Shown one piece after another: positions 1 to 10,190 of a DNA stretch of 64,000 nucleotides. The notes beneath the pieces are model-generated. The model did not search any database. It was not told where the DNA came from and worked only from the letters and a program-made list of their open reading frames with translations. Source of the stretch: Xiphydria camelus (lineage: Eukaryota; Arthropoda; Insecta; Hymenoptera; Xiphydriidae); NCBI GenBank assembly GCA_963678675.1, contig OY783193.1, positions 31,773,082 through 31,837,081 of the forward strand, given 5' to 3'. A program made the translations under genes and the position numbers. Within the stretch, counting starts at the first letter, position 1, and every line of letters begins with the position of its first letter.

Positions 1-25
1 GTTCGCCAGTTCGTGCAGCTTCCCT

Positions 26-298
26 ATAGCAAAATTGCGAGTTTTGCATGAGCACCTCTGTGGGTCTCCTCGTCCAATAGAATCACCGGAGAAGCGTGAA
101 TGCGCATGCGTAGTCATCCGCGAGTGCAGTTCGACTTCGATTTCGAGATGCGAGAATCGAAATCGAAGTCGAACTGCACTCGCGGATGACTACGCATGCG
201 CATTCACGCTTCTCCGGTGATTCTATTGGACGAGGAGACCCACAGAGGTGCTCATGCAAAACTCGCAATTTTGCTATGGGCTCTTTGATCGCGGACTT
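26..298. mobile_element. Palindromic MITE, TACCGTATGT-end type I (copy 1)
   Basis: Two arms (about 26-150 and 155-292) are near-perfect reverse complements around a short loop, so a single strand would fold into one long hairpin. The arms contain GCATGAGCACC and are shared with copies at 14999-15161 and 55745-56064. The left end is lost; the right end breaks at GCGGAC and appears to resume at 2655 (ATATGGTA) beyond an inserted element. No protein is encoded; reading frames on both strands mirror each other because of the palindrome. Confidence 0.8.
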
Positions 299-421
299 AA
301 GGCCCTTGCACACTGGACGCGTCAAGCGCCAAGCGTCGAGCAGCAACCAATGAGCGCAGAGATATTTCGTACGTGACGCTTGACGCTTCCCAAAAATTGA
401 ACGGTGTTGGATTTTGGGCTA

Positions 422-1174
422 TGTTGCGTGCCGGGCTGGTCTTCTTGGTCCGTTTGTAGGGGGCAGGTCCGTGCCCGTGGAGTGCTGAACCACTCTGCTC
501 GAAAAGAGCGGGATCGGGAGATAAAGAGTTTTATTGCAGGTGGAGAAATGAAAACTCTTAATCCAAGAATTAGGTGATCACCAATGAATTATATTTTAAC
601 TCATAGTTGGAATATAATTTGTCATTATAAATCGGTATCTGAGTGCCCCTCGAGCGGCAAAGTGCATCCTTTTAAATCAAAAGTCCCCGCCTCTCGGTAA
701 CAACGGGGAACCAATCAAATACTCAGCGCTCGTGGGTCTACCGCGCACGAACTCCCGCAATCCGAAGCGCGTATCGATGACAAATCTTATGCGCGCACGC
801 CTACGTGACTCAAAGAAAGGAGAACGGTTCTTGCTAGCTAAATTAACTACGACCTATCGGTCCGCGAAAGGGGATATTATATTTACAAACAGAGAGTTCG
901 CAGCGGCTTGCGACTCAGATCCCCTGTCCATCACGCAATAAAGGTGTTTATAATCTCGCGCATAGAAACCACGGTGGTCTGCGACTTATTTAACTTATCA
1001 CGCAGTCTTCAACGTTCTCGTTCTTTCTCTCTATTACAATCCATCTATACCTTACTTGCTTAATAAAATGACAATAATTAGAGGTTAATACAAAGAGTTT
1101 GAATGCGCCGCCAAAAATCTAGTAACTTCCAAAAGTTATAGGGATTTTAGGTCAAGTCTGGATGCAGACGCGCA
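422..1174 (+). mobile_element. Solo LTR, family A (copy 1, internally deleted)
   Basis: Begins TGTTGCGTGCCGGG and ends GACGCGCA, giving TG...CA ends. It is flanked by the direct repeat GCTA (418-421, 1175-1178), a 4-bp target duplication. It matches 1668-2596 along its length but lacks about 180 bp of the middle. AATAAA signals lie near 940 and 1062. No internal retroelement region or coding sequence remains, so it is a solo LTR formed by LTR-LTR recombination. The short duplication fits Ty3/Gypsy, but class is not proven. Confidence 0.75.
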
Positions 1175-1198
1175 GCTAGCAGCGAGCAGCGGCCTAGT

Positions 1199-1422
1199 TA
1201 CACCCGTGCTCACAGATTCTGTCGCTGGTGACTTTTTTAAATGTTATTTTTAAACGTACTAATCAATGAACAATTAATTCTCATACCCTCATTATCTACG
1301 GTGGCGTCTACTCTCGTTAATGAAAGTAAGAGTATTATTAATCATTGGTTAGTACGTTTAAAAATAACATTTAAAAAAAGTCACCAGCGACAGAATCTGT
1401 GAGCTCTGTGAGCATGGGTGTA
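1199..1422. mobile_element. Snapback MITE, TACACCCG family (copy 1)
   Basis: Inverted termini start TACACCCGTGCTCACAG and continue through TCTGTCGCTGGTGAC into an AT-rich arm ending near a short asymmetric loop. Two further copies are 2712-2928 and 5462-5678, and a fragment lies at 20634-20662. The TA ends suggest Tc1/mariner mobilisation. Non-coding. It sits just 3' of the first solo LTR. Confidence 0.8.
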
Positions 1423-1667
1423 CAAACTAGCCTAACCTCGCATTTGGTTCAGATTGGATTTGATATTTTACGTCGATTAACATTTCATGTGTAAAAATGG
1501 AAAAAGAACAATCAGCGATGGAGATATAAAATTGCCAAAATGATTAATTTTCGTTTCCATGCGAAGTGATCTACCTTGGGTGAAGTACATTACGAAAATT
1601 TCAAGGTTGTAGTTTTGGCACGCTGAAGCGATCAGTGTGAATGGTCACCAATCCAAGCAGCAAGCAG

Positions 1668-2596
1668 TGTTGCGTGCCGGGCTGGTCTTCTTGGTCCGTT
1701 TGTAGGGGGCAGGTCCGTGCCCGTGGAGTGCTGAACCACTCTGCTCGGAAAGAGCGGGATCGGGAGATGAAGAGTTTTATTGCAGTGGAGAAATGAAAAC
1801 TCTTAATCCAAGAATTAGGTGATCACCAATGAATTATATTTTAACACATTGTTGGAATATAATTTGTCGTTATAAATCGGTATCTGAGTGCACCTCGAGC
1901 GGCAAAGTGCATCCTTTTAAATCAAAAGTTCCCGCCTCTTGGTAACAACGGGGAACCAATCAAATACTCAGCGCTAATGTGGGGAACCAATCTGATACTC
2001 GACGCTAGTCGTAGTCAAGGACTCTACTCCCACTTTCTTCGTCTACGCACAATGATCTAATCCACGCTCCACGCGTCCACGTGTGAAGAAAGTACGCATC
2101 GACCCTGATTCTGGCGCGCACAATCCCACGCACTCGAAAGAAAACATGCCCTCATCGACCGTGGGTCTACCGCGCACGAACTCCCGCAATCCGAAGCGCC
2201 TATCGATGACAAATCTTATGCGCGCACGCCTACGTGACTCAAAGAAAGGAGAACTGTTCTTGCTAGCTAAATTAACTACGACCTATCGGTCCGCGAAAGG
2301 GGATACCATATTTACAAACGGAGCTCGCAGCGGCCCGCGACTCAGATCCCCTGTCCATCACGCAATAAAGGTGTTTATAATCTCGCGAATAGAAACCACG
2401 GTGGCCTGCGACTTATTTAACTTATCACGCAGTCTTCGACGTTCTCGTTCTTTCTATTACAATCCATCTATACCTTACTTGCTTAATAAAATGACAATAA
2501 TTAGAGGTTAATACAAAGTTTGAATGCGCCGCCAAAAATCTAGTAACTTCCAAAAGTTATAGGGATTTTAGGTCAAGTCTGGATGCAGACGCGACA
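1668..2596 (+). mobile_element. Solo LTR, family A (copy 2, full length 929 bp)
   Basis: TG...CA ends (TGTTGCGTGCC to CGCGACA) are flanked by GCAG at 1664-1667 and 2597-2600. This is the longest copy and keeps the segment near 1980-2160 missing from copy 1. AATAAA occurs near 2366 and 2485, consistent with an R-region polyadenylation signal. An apparent 142-residue frame at 2083-2511 lies wholly inside the LTR and resembles no protein I recognise. No gag or pol is adjacent. Confidence 0.8.
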
Positions 2597-2654
2597 GCAG
2601 CAAGCGCTCGCTGCTCGACGCTTGGCGCTTGACGCGTCCAGTGTGCAAGGGCCT

Positions 2655-2663
2655 ATATGGTAT
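2655..2663. mobile_element. Displaced right tip of type I MITE copy 1
   Basis: ATATGGTAT directly follows the TIR element and matches the missing tip (ATACGGTAT in intact copies) of the MITE broken at 296. It indicates that the 300-2654 element landed within the MITE's terminal repeat. Confidence 0.5.
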
Positions 2664-2711
2664 ACCGGCGTGTCCGTGTCCCAAAGCAGACGTCTTTTCT
2701 TACCTCTACGG

Positions 2712-2928
2712 TACACCCGTGCTCACGAAATCTGTCGCTGGTGACTTTTTTTAAACCTTATTTTTAAACGTACTAACCAGTGAACAATTAATTCTCATGC
2801 CCTCATTAGCTACGGTGACGTCTACTCTCGTTAATGAAAGCACGAGGATTGATTAATCATTGGTTAGTACGTTTAAAAATAACATTTAAAAAAAGTCACC
2901 AGCGACAGATTCCGTGAGCCCGGGTGTA
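2712..2928. mobile_element. Snapback MITE, TACACCCG family (copy 2)
   Basis: A 217-bp hairpin with ends TACACCCGTGCTCACG and CGTGAGCCCGGGTGTA; only the central loop is asymmetric. Its loop is inverted relative to copy 3 (5462-5678), which has exactly the same length. Non-coding. Confidence 0.85.
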
Positions 2929-3048
2929 CATGGAACGTCATCTATGGGTCATACTCAGAATCTCAGACATTATCGATAAGTAGGTAGTAGGTAGGTAGGA
3001 TTTGTGATAAAGGTATCTGCTTTCTACGTTATTGGCTATCGGGGTAGT

Positions 3049-3430
3049 TACCGTATGTATCATGCCAAATTAAACAAGCAGATATACCGACACTGCCGAA
3101 ACTTTACCGACGGTCAAGAATTTTATAGTTAGAGTTGGCTTGAGAAGAGTGCGCTGTGTGTGCTGCGTGAGAGCGAAAAGTGTCAAACGTCTGATTTCCC
3201 GATAGCTGTTAATTCAAGAGATCGAAGTGTTTCGTCTACTATTATTCAATACTTCGATTTTCCGAATTGACAGCTATCGGGAAATCAGACGTTTGACACT
3301 TTTCGCTCTCACGCAGCACACACAGCGCACTCTTCTCAAGCCAACTCTAACTATAAAATTCTTGACCGTCGGTAAAGTTTCGGCAGTGTCGGTATATCTG
3401 CTTGTTTAATTTGGCATGATACATACGGTA
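3049..3430. mobile_element. Palindromic MITE, TACCGTATGT-end type II (copy 1)
   Basis: A 382-bp near-perfect hairpin with ends TACCGTATGTATCATGCC and the reverse complement, bounded by TA. Arms include TTTACCGACGGTCAAG and the loop lies around 3215-3265. The second copy of the family is 29191-31136, which carries an internal insertion. Apparent frames inside are palindrome artefacts. Confidence 0.85.
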
Positions 3431-3556
3431 GGTAGAGTTGGTGTTGTTGCGTGCCAAGCTAGTCCTCGTTGAATGCAGAGGGCAGGTTTGGGCCCGTGGA
3501 GTGCTAAAGCACTCTGCTCGATAATCGTGCGGAATCGGGAAATGATGGATTTAGTA

Positions 3557-4218
3557 ATTGAATCACATATTTCAGAAACCCCGTAAGTACACAGAACCTT
3601 ACTTTTCAGGAAAGACAAAAAACTAATAAATAGCCAAGTTTTTATTTTTATTGCAATTCTAAACGTGTGTTAATTTTGGAAAAATATTCTTTCCTCGATT
3701 TGTATTAATTATTAGGAAAAAAAAAAGTTATTGCTAATGTTATAAACAGATATTTATGCTGTAATTACGGGGTTTCTGAATTACATGGTAAATTGCATTA
3801 AATTTCCTGGTAAATATTAAGTAAAATCAGCTGTTTTAACATTTTTATTCGTGTAATATGCAAGTACAATGTAAACAATTGTTATGTGCACTACTAGTCA
3901 AGAATATCTTCTGGGTCATCTTTATTCACCACTGGCCATTCAAAGATTTTATTGTAAAAGCACTGGACATGGTTACTGTCTGGCAAATACGGTTTTAACT
4001 TCTCAATATCTCTCATTTTTTTAACATTAAGAGGTATACGTTTACGGAATTTCTGCACTACACGTCATCATAACATACCTCAAAAATACGATAAGTGCCT
4101 AGAAATAGCGGGTTTCTGCATAAAATGGATGGAGCACTATTTCAAATAGAAGTTCCAGTTAAAATCTCAATTTTCCTAAAAATGTCACTTACGGGGTTTC
4201 TGAAATATGTGATTCAAT
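3557..4218. mobile_element. TIR element with 31-bp perfect inverted ends
   Basis: Positions 3557-3587 and 4188-4218 are exact reverse complements, beginning ATTGAATCACATATTTCAG. A third partial match (TTACGGGGTTTCTGAA) lies internally near 3767. The interior is AT-rich with no recognisable protein. It lies within the third LTR. Superfamily not identifiable from sequence alone. Confidence 0.6.
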
Positions 4219-4386
4219 TGGGTGTTTTCACATTTTTCAAAAACTGGCTTAAAATGAAGATTATCGTGTATATATATGATATTAATAAATTAAAAAATTT
4301 TGCTGTCAAGTTTTTATGAGAAAATTGAGTCTAAAATTCAAATATGGAAATGTCCCGCGAAATCGCGATTTGCCTGTAATGGCGGT

Positions 4387-4757
4387 TGTGACGTCATGAT
4401 CTGTACAAACAAATAGCTGTCAAACGGAGTTACCTATGTTTTTGCGGTGTTTTTCTGTGATTCGGAAAGTTTGCTGCTTCTACATCGTTTTTTGTGAAAG
4501 TGGCTGAAAATGCATGCACCACAAGTCCACAGGAAATCGTGTTTTGTGCCAAAATGCACGAATACTTCTGTGCGAACTCCAGACAAAGTGTTTGTAAATG
4601 TGTCGAGAGACTATGACATGAGACTATGACAATTCGACTTCAGATACTACATAGAACGACGTAGAAACAACAAACTTTCTGAATCACAGAAAAATACCTT
4701 ACAAACACAGGCAACTCCGTTTGACAGCTGGTTGTTTGTACAGATCGTGACGTCACA
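4387..4757. mobile_element. Inverted-repeat element carrying a THAP-domain remnant
   Basis: Arms of about 95 bp (4387-4485 and 4655-4757) are reverse complements; the outer part reads GTGACGTCATGATCTGTAC. Between the arms lies the start of a THAP-type reading frame (4510-4621). THAP DNA-binding domains are the N-termini of P-superfamily transposases, so this is probably an internally deleted P-like element. Terminal duplications are not evident. Confidence 0.5.
4510..4621 (+). pseudogene. THAP zinc-finger N-terminal fragment (P-like transposase)
   Basis: A frame of about 36 codons from an ATG shows CFVPKCTNTSVRTPDKVFVN, followed by VSRD. This matches the opening of THAP domains: C-x2-4-C, then a hydrophobic F-x-V strand and a (P/S)RD turn. 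The frame stops at about 4620, before the second zinc-binding C-x2-H pair, so no complete finger remains. It is a remnant with no expected function. The assignment rests on motif resemblance. Confidence 0.5.
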
Positions 4758-5461
4758 GCCAATCAGAGCGGGTTTTGATTTTGCTCAGTTGCCAAGTTTC
4801 GCCGCAGCAGTTTTTACTTTAATTTATCGCAAATTTGTCTGTTTTTGGATGTTTTTAAACAATGATACGTGCAACACAAATTCTTTACTTCACTCTATAG
4901 GTACTGCAATTACGCAACATTCGTAACTAGTGCATACACCCAATTCTTTAAACGTTAGGTGATCACCAATATATTTGTTAGATAATCGTTTTTTTAAAGT
5001 TGGAGATGTTAACTAATCGTTGGTTCCAGATCAATCTCTCTGATCAAGCGTCGAAGTACACTTTTTAATATCGTTAGCCCAGCCTCTCGGCAGAAGTAGG
5101 GCACCGATCGAAAAGTTAGTTGCGGATCGTTGACAAAGGATTTACTCCCTCTCATTCCGCATTCGCACACTCATGACTACGTGACCTGATTAAAAGGCGA
5201 ATTTGTTTATGAACTAGAAACGCTACGCAGAAACCATTTGTGATTTCTCGGGTCGCTGAAACTCCGTCGTTGAAATGAACGAAGGTATTATATAGATGTT
5301 TATAAATTTCGCAAATTGAACTCACGGCGAGACTGGCAGTTTATACATTTTATGTAGCACGCAATTGAAATGAAAGAAGGTGTTGTATGGAAGTTTATAG
5401 ATTTCGCAATTGCCGGTACCCTTATATTCGATATACTTTTCTCTCCATGGCAATCCACCCG

Positions 5462-5678
5462 TACACCCGGGCTCACGGAATCTGTCGCTGGTGACTTTTT
5501 TTAAATGTTATTTTTAAACGTACTAACCAATGATTAATCAATCCTCGTGCTTTCATTAACGAGAGTAGACGTCACCGTAGCTAATGAGGGCATGAGAATT
5601 AATTGTTCACTGGTTAGTACGTTTAAAAATAAGGTTTAAAAAAAGTCACCAGCGACAGATTCCGTGAGCACGGGTGTA
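5462..5678. mobile_element. Snapback MITE, TACACCCG family (copy 3)
   Basis: A 217-bp hairpin with ends TACACCCGGGCTCACGG and CCGTGAGCACGGGTGTA inside the third LTR. The arms are almost identical to copy 2, but the asymmetric loop is in the opposite orientation. Confidence 0.85.
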
Positions 5679-6830
5679 CATTAATTCTCGAAAGAATAGC
5701 AGCATTCAGAACCATTTGAGTTTTACCGCCATAAATCCGGCAACTCTCGAAGGTTATGTGGATACTAAATGGAGTCTATTTGCGTACGCGACAGTGTCAT
5801 TTTGGGAGATCGAAGCGTTTAACCTCAAAATTGTGAATTTGTGAATAATAGTGAGTAATTTCCATTATTGACAAATTCACGATAATTTCGAAGTTAGACG
5901 CTTCGATCTCCCGAATTGACACCAACTCTAACTACCCCGATAGCCAGGTGACTTCACAGTTGTAGTACTGTGAGACCACGCGGTGACTTTGAGAAACATC
6001 ACAGTGATGTTTTGTGGCGTCACGCAGTGTGAGTACCAGCCCCCTGCAACTCTGTGTTTCGCATGGCCATAACGTTGACGCCAACCGCGTGGTGGCGCAA
6101 GTGTTGCTGGCTCGGCTGAAAGCGGGCGAATGAGGTGTGAATGAAGGGACTTGAGTGCAATGAAGTATTATTCCATTTTGTAATAAATATGTAGGGATAA
6201 GGAGTTTTATGAAGTAATAAAAATAGTCCAGTAAATGTTCGAACGAATTTTATATGACAGGGCCAGCGTGTAGGGCGCCTCATAGCGGATTAGTACGACT
6301 GGCGTCAAAGCGTGGTCAATGATATCTAATTGAAGGGTCCAGTGGAAAAACGATGAGGGTCCATTTCTGAAGAAGTCGAGAAAAACGAAAGTTAAAGTTT
6401 CACAAGTACCTATTGGTGAAATAGTTTCTAAATCAATGTTTGAAACAATCATTTTAATGACATTTAGAGTTCTTTTTGAGTAATTTTCTCGATCAAAAAT
6501 TCATTAGAACCTCATTTTGAATCCAGGCACGAATAAAAACATCATGTATACCCAACATTTTTATTCACTTCAAAGATATAGACATTCAAAATTAAAGCCA
6601 AGTGATTATATATTGTCTAAAATAAAGAATATGTAATGTGAAAAACGAAACTGAATATATTCTTGAACATTCACACATTATAGCTGTCAAAATATCTACT
6701 ACATTGTTATTAAAAACTAAAACTTTCATCCATGTAGTAAAAAATTCCCGCATTACTCATCGTCTTCCACTTGACTCACTTTCCATTGTAATTGTTCAAC
6801 ACTGCCAACAATGATGATTTAATTAGAATA

Positions 6831-7488
6831 AAGGTGGGTTTATACAGAGATTTAATTTAATTTAACATTTAAAGTTAACCTAATGGTTTTAGATCATAGC
6901 ATTTTTACAGCTGCCGTAATTTCAGATTTAATTCAAACTAATTGTTGATATTAATTAATGCACTGAAATTCCACTAATTGTAAGTACACTGTTTGCTATC
7001 TCAGACAATTCACACTTTGACTTATTATAACTTATTTCACTTCCTATCAGTACGCTAAAATTAAATTAAATCTCTATACAGGGTGATTCGAAATGGGTGC
7101 ACTTCCTCTCGTAGAGAGATTCTTCGCAAAAAACTGAACCGAAAGTTCCTGTACAAAATTTTTGTGCTCCGCACAAATTTGGTGAATTTTTTTACGACTC
7201 AGGTGGTGCTTTTCGAATATTAGGGTGCCTTCCGCCGCTCCGATGATTGATTTCAAAATTCTAGGCTGCAGAGGAGGCACGCTGGAATAACTACTGCGAG
7301 TTTCGCTGCCGTCTAAAATCTTGTCCCTTGAATCTGACATTGGATTGGATATTTTCGAACTGGATTATCTTGTAAACTAGGCGGAGCACAACAATTTTGT
7401 ACAGGAACTTTCGGTTCAGTTGTTTGCGAAGAATCTCTCTACGAGAGGAAGTGCGCCCATTTCGAATCACCCTGTATAAACCCACCTT
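6831..7488. mobile_element. TIR element (AAGGTGGGTTTATACAG end) with nested MITE
   Basis: AAGGTGGGTTTATACAGAGA at 6831 pairs with the reverse sequence split across 7060-7076 and 7477-7488. The split is caused by the TACAGGGTG hairpin at 7077-7476. The arms continue as AT-rich TTTAATTTAATTT. Non-coding. A similar starting motif occurs at 59513 and 57425. Confidence 0.65.
7077..7476. mobile_element. Mariner-type snapback MITE (TACAGGGTGATTCG)
   Basis: Ends TACAGGGTGATTCGAAATGG and the reverse at 7457-7476 carry a TA duplication. Arms of about 100 bp include GAACCGAAAGTTCCTGTACA. The central 200 bp is single-copy here. TACAGGGTG ends with TA targets are typical of Tc1/mariner non-autonomous elements in insects. 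Confidence 0.75.
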
Positions 7489-8045
7489 AAGTTTAATACG
7501 TATTACGAAATAAACAACAGCGAACTTTATAATAGCTAACAATAATACTATTGCGTTCAAGCACAGAAAACAGACCGAAAACAATGAAAACAGAGAACGC
7601 CGGAGACCATTTAATAATAATCGGTGGAGAGAAGGAACCTCATCGTTCTTTCTCGGGCGCGTGGGAGTCTTATCGTTTTTGCACTGTGCTACGTATTTTC
7701 AAACGCAGTTTTTAGTGGAATTTTAATGTTTGTCCCCTATAAGGTTTGGTGTGTCGATTCTTCATGTTACAAGCTAACAGATGCCGCTAAAATGTCGATT
7801 TCGAAAAAAAGTGGACCCTCATCGTTTTTCCACTGGACCCTTCAATTGTAAAGGGAATACGTGTAAGTTGCAGGGGGCTGGTGAGGACGGTGGATAAAGT
7901 GTGGCTGTGTGATTGTTCCGAAATTTTCACCGTGTTGAACGACAGCAGGAATTCAGATCAAAAAAACGTGATACACATATAGAAATGTAGAAAAGAACAG
8001 ACATAATCTAGACTAAACTGAGAAAAGGAACATTGTAAGTAAGAA

Positions 8046-8587
8046 TACAGGGTGAGGCAGTGAAACGGTACGATTTCAGTTTGAGCTGGCGGACTTGGTG
8101 GGGGGTCACAAGAGTGGAGGTCTGGACTTTTATCATCTAGACAGGTGAAAATGTTAGTAGCCATGGAACGTTGGTCCAGTGAGCAACGTGCATTTGCTGT
8201 AAAGACTATTATTGCTGTAAGCTCTGAACGCTATGCTAACATGTTGGTAACTTTTGGTCTGCCTGGAATCGATGAATATGATCCTGATGATGAAGCACTC
8301 TTCCAGCAAGATGGTGCCACAAGTCATACTGCCAATATTTCAATGGATTTGCTTAGACTCGCTTTTCCTGGTCGCCTCATCAGCAGAAATGGCGATATTC
8401 CATGGCCTGCCCGTTCACCAGATTTGACGACTCCAGACTTTTTCTTTTGGGGTTATATCAAGTCCAAAGTGTTTAAAATAAATTTTCACTAATGTAGACC
8501 TGACTTATTCTAAAATAAAATAACTTTTTTTAAATCTCTATTTTTGCGATTTTTTAAAATCGTGCCGTTTCACTGCCTCACCCTGTA
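8046..8587 (+). mobile_element. Internally deleted Tc1/mariner element
   Basis: TIRs TACAGGGTGAGGCAGTGAAA (8046) and the reverse complement (to 8587) are bounded by TA. The 542-bp element keeps both ends and a shrunken transposase frame. It is a deletion derivative, mobile only if a related transposase is supplied in trans. Confidence 0.85.
8145..8492 (+). pseudogene. Tc1/mariner-superfamily transposase, internally deleted (115 aa)
   Basis: The frame starts with the family's N-terminal stretch (MERWSSEQRAFAVKT at about residue 7), where the helix-turn-helix would begin. It then jumps to the second half of the DDE catalytic core: FQQDGATSHTA (second aspartate) and SPDLTTPDFFFWGY (third acidic position). 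The region with the first catalytic aspartate, roughly 150-200 residues in relatives, is absent. The protein therefore cannot be catalytic despite an open frame. The same family appears more decayed at 24190-24880. Confidence 0.85.
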
Positions 8588-9245
8588 TAAGTAGACAATA
8601 ATTACGAAATATATAATTTAGTTATTGGCGTCATTTTCATCATTTTAATATTTTTTTTGGGGATATCACTAGTTTTTGGAAAATCGTGATACCTAAAAAA
8701 TGAAAGACAAGCGAATCTTCGAACTCTGAAATTCCTCCAACTAGTTTATCTTCACTTATATCTCTATCGTATCATCGTATCATGTGCACAAACATTGAAA
8801 ATAATAAATTTATTAAGAGTGATGTAATATAAAAACTAGGTAAAAGGAAATAAAGGAACCAAATTCATTCGCCCACTATCGCATCATCTTATCGACAAAC
8901 ATTAAGAATAGTACATTTATTTATTGAAATTGATGTAATTTAATATGATTGGATAAACTAAAATAGAGAAACAACCCCCATCCATCGACTGTATTACTAT
9001 TGTATTTTCTGCATAATTGAGAGTGGATATGGTTTGAAGAGACAAAAAACATCAATGAACTTCTTACTAGAACATGGTTCGGCGCGAAAAATGACAACCA
9101 AGCGAGATAAACAGATCGTGGAGACGATTCCGATTAATTCTCGACTATCGTTCCATCGTGGAAAAGCGAGATTAAAGAAAAAGAAAAGGGTATAAATATA
9201 TCTTGTGAGATTATTCGAAAACGTCTCCGTGCTCATAAATTAAAA
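8588..9245. other. AT-rich intergenic with a diverged direct duplication
   Basis: No gene is visible. A roughly 70-bp segment at 8765-8835 (TATCGTATCATCG...ACAAACATT) recurs, diverged, at 8877-8945. Short frames in the region lack recognisable features. Confidence 0.4.
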
Positions 9246-9659
9246 CAATAGATGTGTAAACATCTGGCAGAACAATGTTGCGTGAAAGTGATGTGGGTGT
9301 ATTCAGTTACAGACAATTATTTAAAAAATGATCATCTTTTTGTTCTAATAACTTTATTTAACCGAATATACCCACATCACTTCCACGCAACATTGTTCTG
9401 CCAGATGTTAACACATCAATTATTTAGATATGTCTTCCTTGCAATCACATACTATTTCACATGGTTGGAAGGAAGAGATATCAAATTGATGTGTTAAAAT
9501 CTGGCAGAACAATGTTGCGTGGAAATGATGTGGGTATATTCGGTTAAATAAAGTTATTAGAACAAAAAGACGATCATTTTTTAAATAATTGTCTGTAACC
9601 GAATACACCCACATCACTTCCACGCAACATTGTTCTGCCAGATGTTTACACATCTATTG
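9246..9659. mobile_element. Double-hairpin (four-arm) repeat
   Basis: Two copies of a roughly 160-bp hairpin, 9252-9410 and 9498-9655, lie in inverted orientation about an 85-bp spacer. Each hairpin is itself palindromic: CATCTGGCAGAACAATGTTG appears four times in alternating orientation. The outer ends CAATAGATGTGTAAAC are also inverted. Non-coding; frames on both strands repeat the same peptide because of the symmetry. Confidence 0.8.
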
Positions 9660-9672
9660 CAAGTTAGAATGA

Positions 9673-10190
9673 CTAACTCGTTTTTAGTTTTTTTTCGTAC
9701 CACAGGCGATCACCGGCACTACAAATAGCGCCGAAATTATTCTTGTTAAATTGTCTGTCGATTTCCACGTGAGCGTTGATATTGGTCTCATAGCCGTTAT
9801 AACGAACATTCTGCAGTGTTTCTGGAGCCCCTTGAGTAACGGACATCCTCTGTTGTTTGTCTTGCGCAGTATCGTTCAGTATATCTCTTGGCGAAGCTGT
9901 TGATTCTATTTGATAATGATGAAGCCTCGGTTGTACAGAGTCAGCCGAAGTGGATTGCTCTGGCAGTGGTGGTTGTGGCAAAGTATTGTTAATGAATAAG
10001 TTGGGTACTTCAGTGAATCTTAGTGCCGAAGAGAGTGAAGCAGAACCTGCTGCTGCACCAGGCATCACAAGCCCTTGCCTTTGCTGAGAGTTAGTGGCAA
10101 TTGCAACCGCCTGATGTGGTGCTGCATTCTTCTGTTTCTCCTCTCGTTTCTTTTTTCTGTAGTTCCACATATAAGTTTGCCTTCCTCTTC
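9673..10190 (-). CDS. Exon 2 of the unknown minus-strand gene
   Basis: About 171 codons open from the acceptor to the stop at 9675-9673, which ends just 13 bp before the double-hairpin repeat. Composition (Gln, Ser, Pro, Asn) is more protein-like than the AT-rich intron, whose translation gives a spurious hydrophobic run. Confidence 0.5.

Larger units (their letters stand above)
300..2654. mobile_element. TIR DNA element inserted in the type I MITE
   Basis: The ends are inverted repeats of about 45 bp beginning GGCCCTTGCACACTGGACGC (301 onward, and 2608-2653 in reverse). Flanking trinucleotides are TTA on the left and ATA on the right, compatible with a slightly decayed 3-bp duplication of the PIF/Harbinger kind, but no transposase is present and the class is inferred. 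Most of the length is later insertions: two solo LTRs (422-1174, 1668-2596) and a snapback MITE (1199-1422). The element's own sequence is only about 450 bp. Confidence 0.6.
3445..5793 (+). mobile_element. Solo LTR, family A (copy 3, diverged, with insertions)
   Basis: The left piece (TGTTGCGTGCCAAGC..., 3445-3556) and the right pieces (TAGGTGATCACC at about 4960 through ACGCGACA at 5793) align to the 929-bp LTR. The direct repeat GTGT flanks the whole (3441-3444, 5794-5797). About 1.4 kb of foreign DNA (3557-4940) and a TACACCCG snapback (5462-5678) lie inside. It is more diverged than copies 1 and 2, hence older. Confidence 0.7.
3034..5945. mobile_element. Hairpin MITE (GGCTATCGGGG end) split by two insertions
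   Basis: The left end GGCTATCGGGGTAGT (3034-3048) and the right end ACTACCCCGATAGCC (to 5945) are inverted. Joining 3034-3049, 3431-3444 and 5798-5945 gives an approximately 180-bp hairpin whose core (GAGATCGAAGCGT... and its reverse) is also present in 10362-10716 and 10800-10985. The left arm is interrupted by a type II MITE (3049-3430) and an LTR (3445-5793). Confidence 0.65.
6035..7882. mobile_element. 1.85-kb TIR element (ACCAGCCCCCTGCAACT ends)
   Basis: ACCAGCCCCCTGCAACT at 6035 is repeated in reverse at 7866-7882. A second inverted pair of about 55 bp lies internally (6331-6385 and 7797-7851, core GGGTCCAGTGGAAAAACGAT). No transposase domain is recognisable in any frame. The middle is occupied by a younger nested element (6831-7488). 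Confidence 0.6.

Noticed and set aside
422..2596. One LTR retrotransposon with 5' and 3' LTRs
   Set aside because: Each LTR has a different flanking 4-bp duplication and the 490-bp interval lacks gag or pol, so they are separate solo LTRs.
9252..9653. Matching 81- and 77-residue frames on opposite strands (MCKHLAEQCC...)
   Set aside because: The two frames are the same sequence read from the two inverted hairpins; palindrome artefact.
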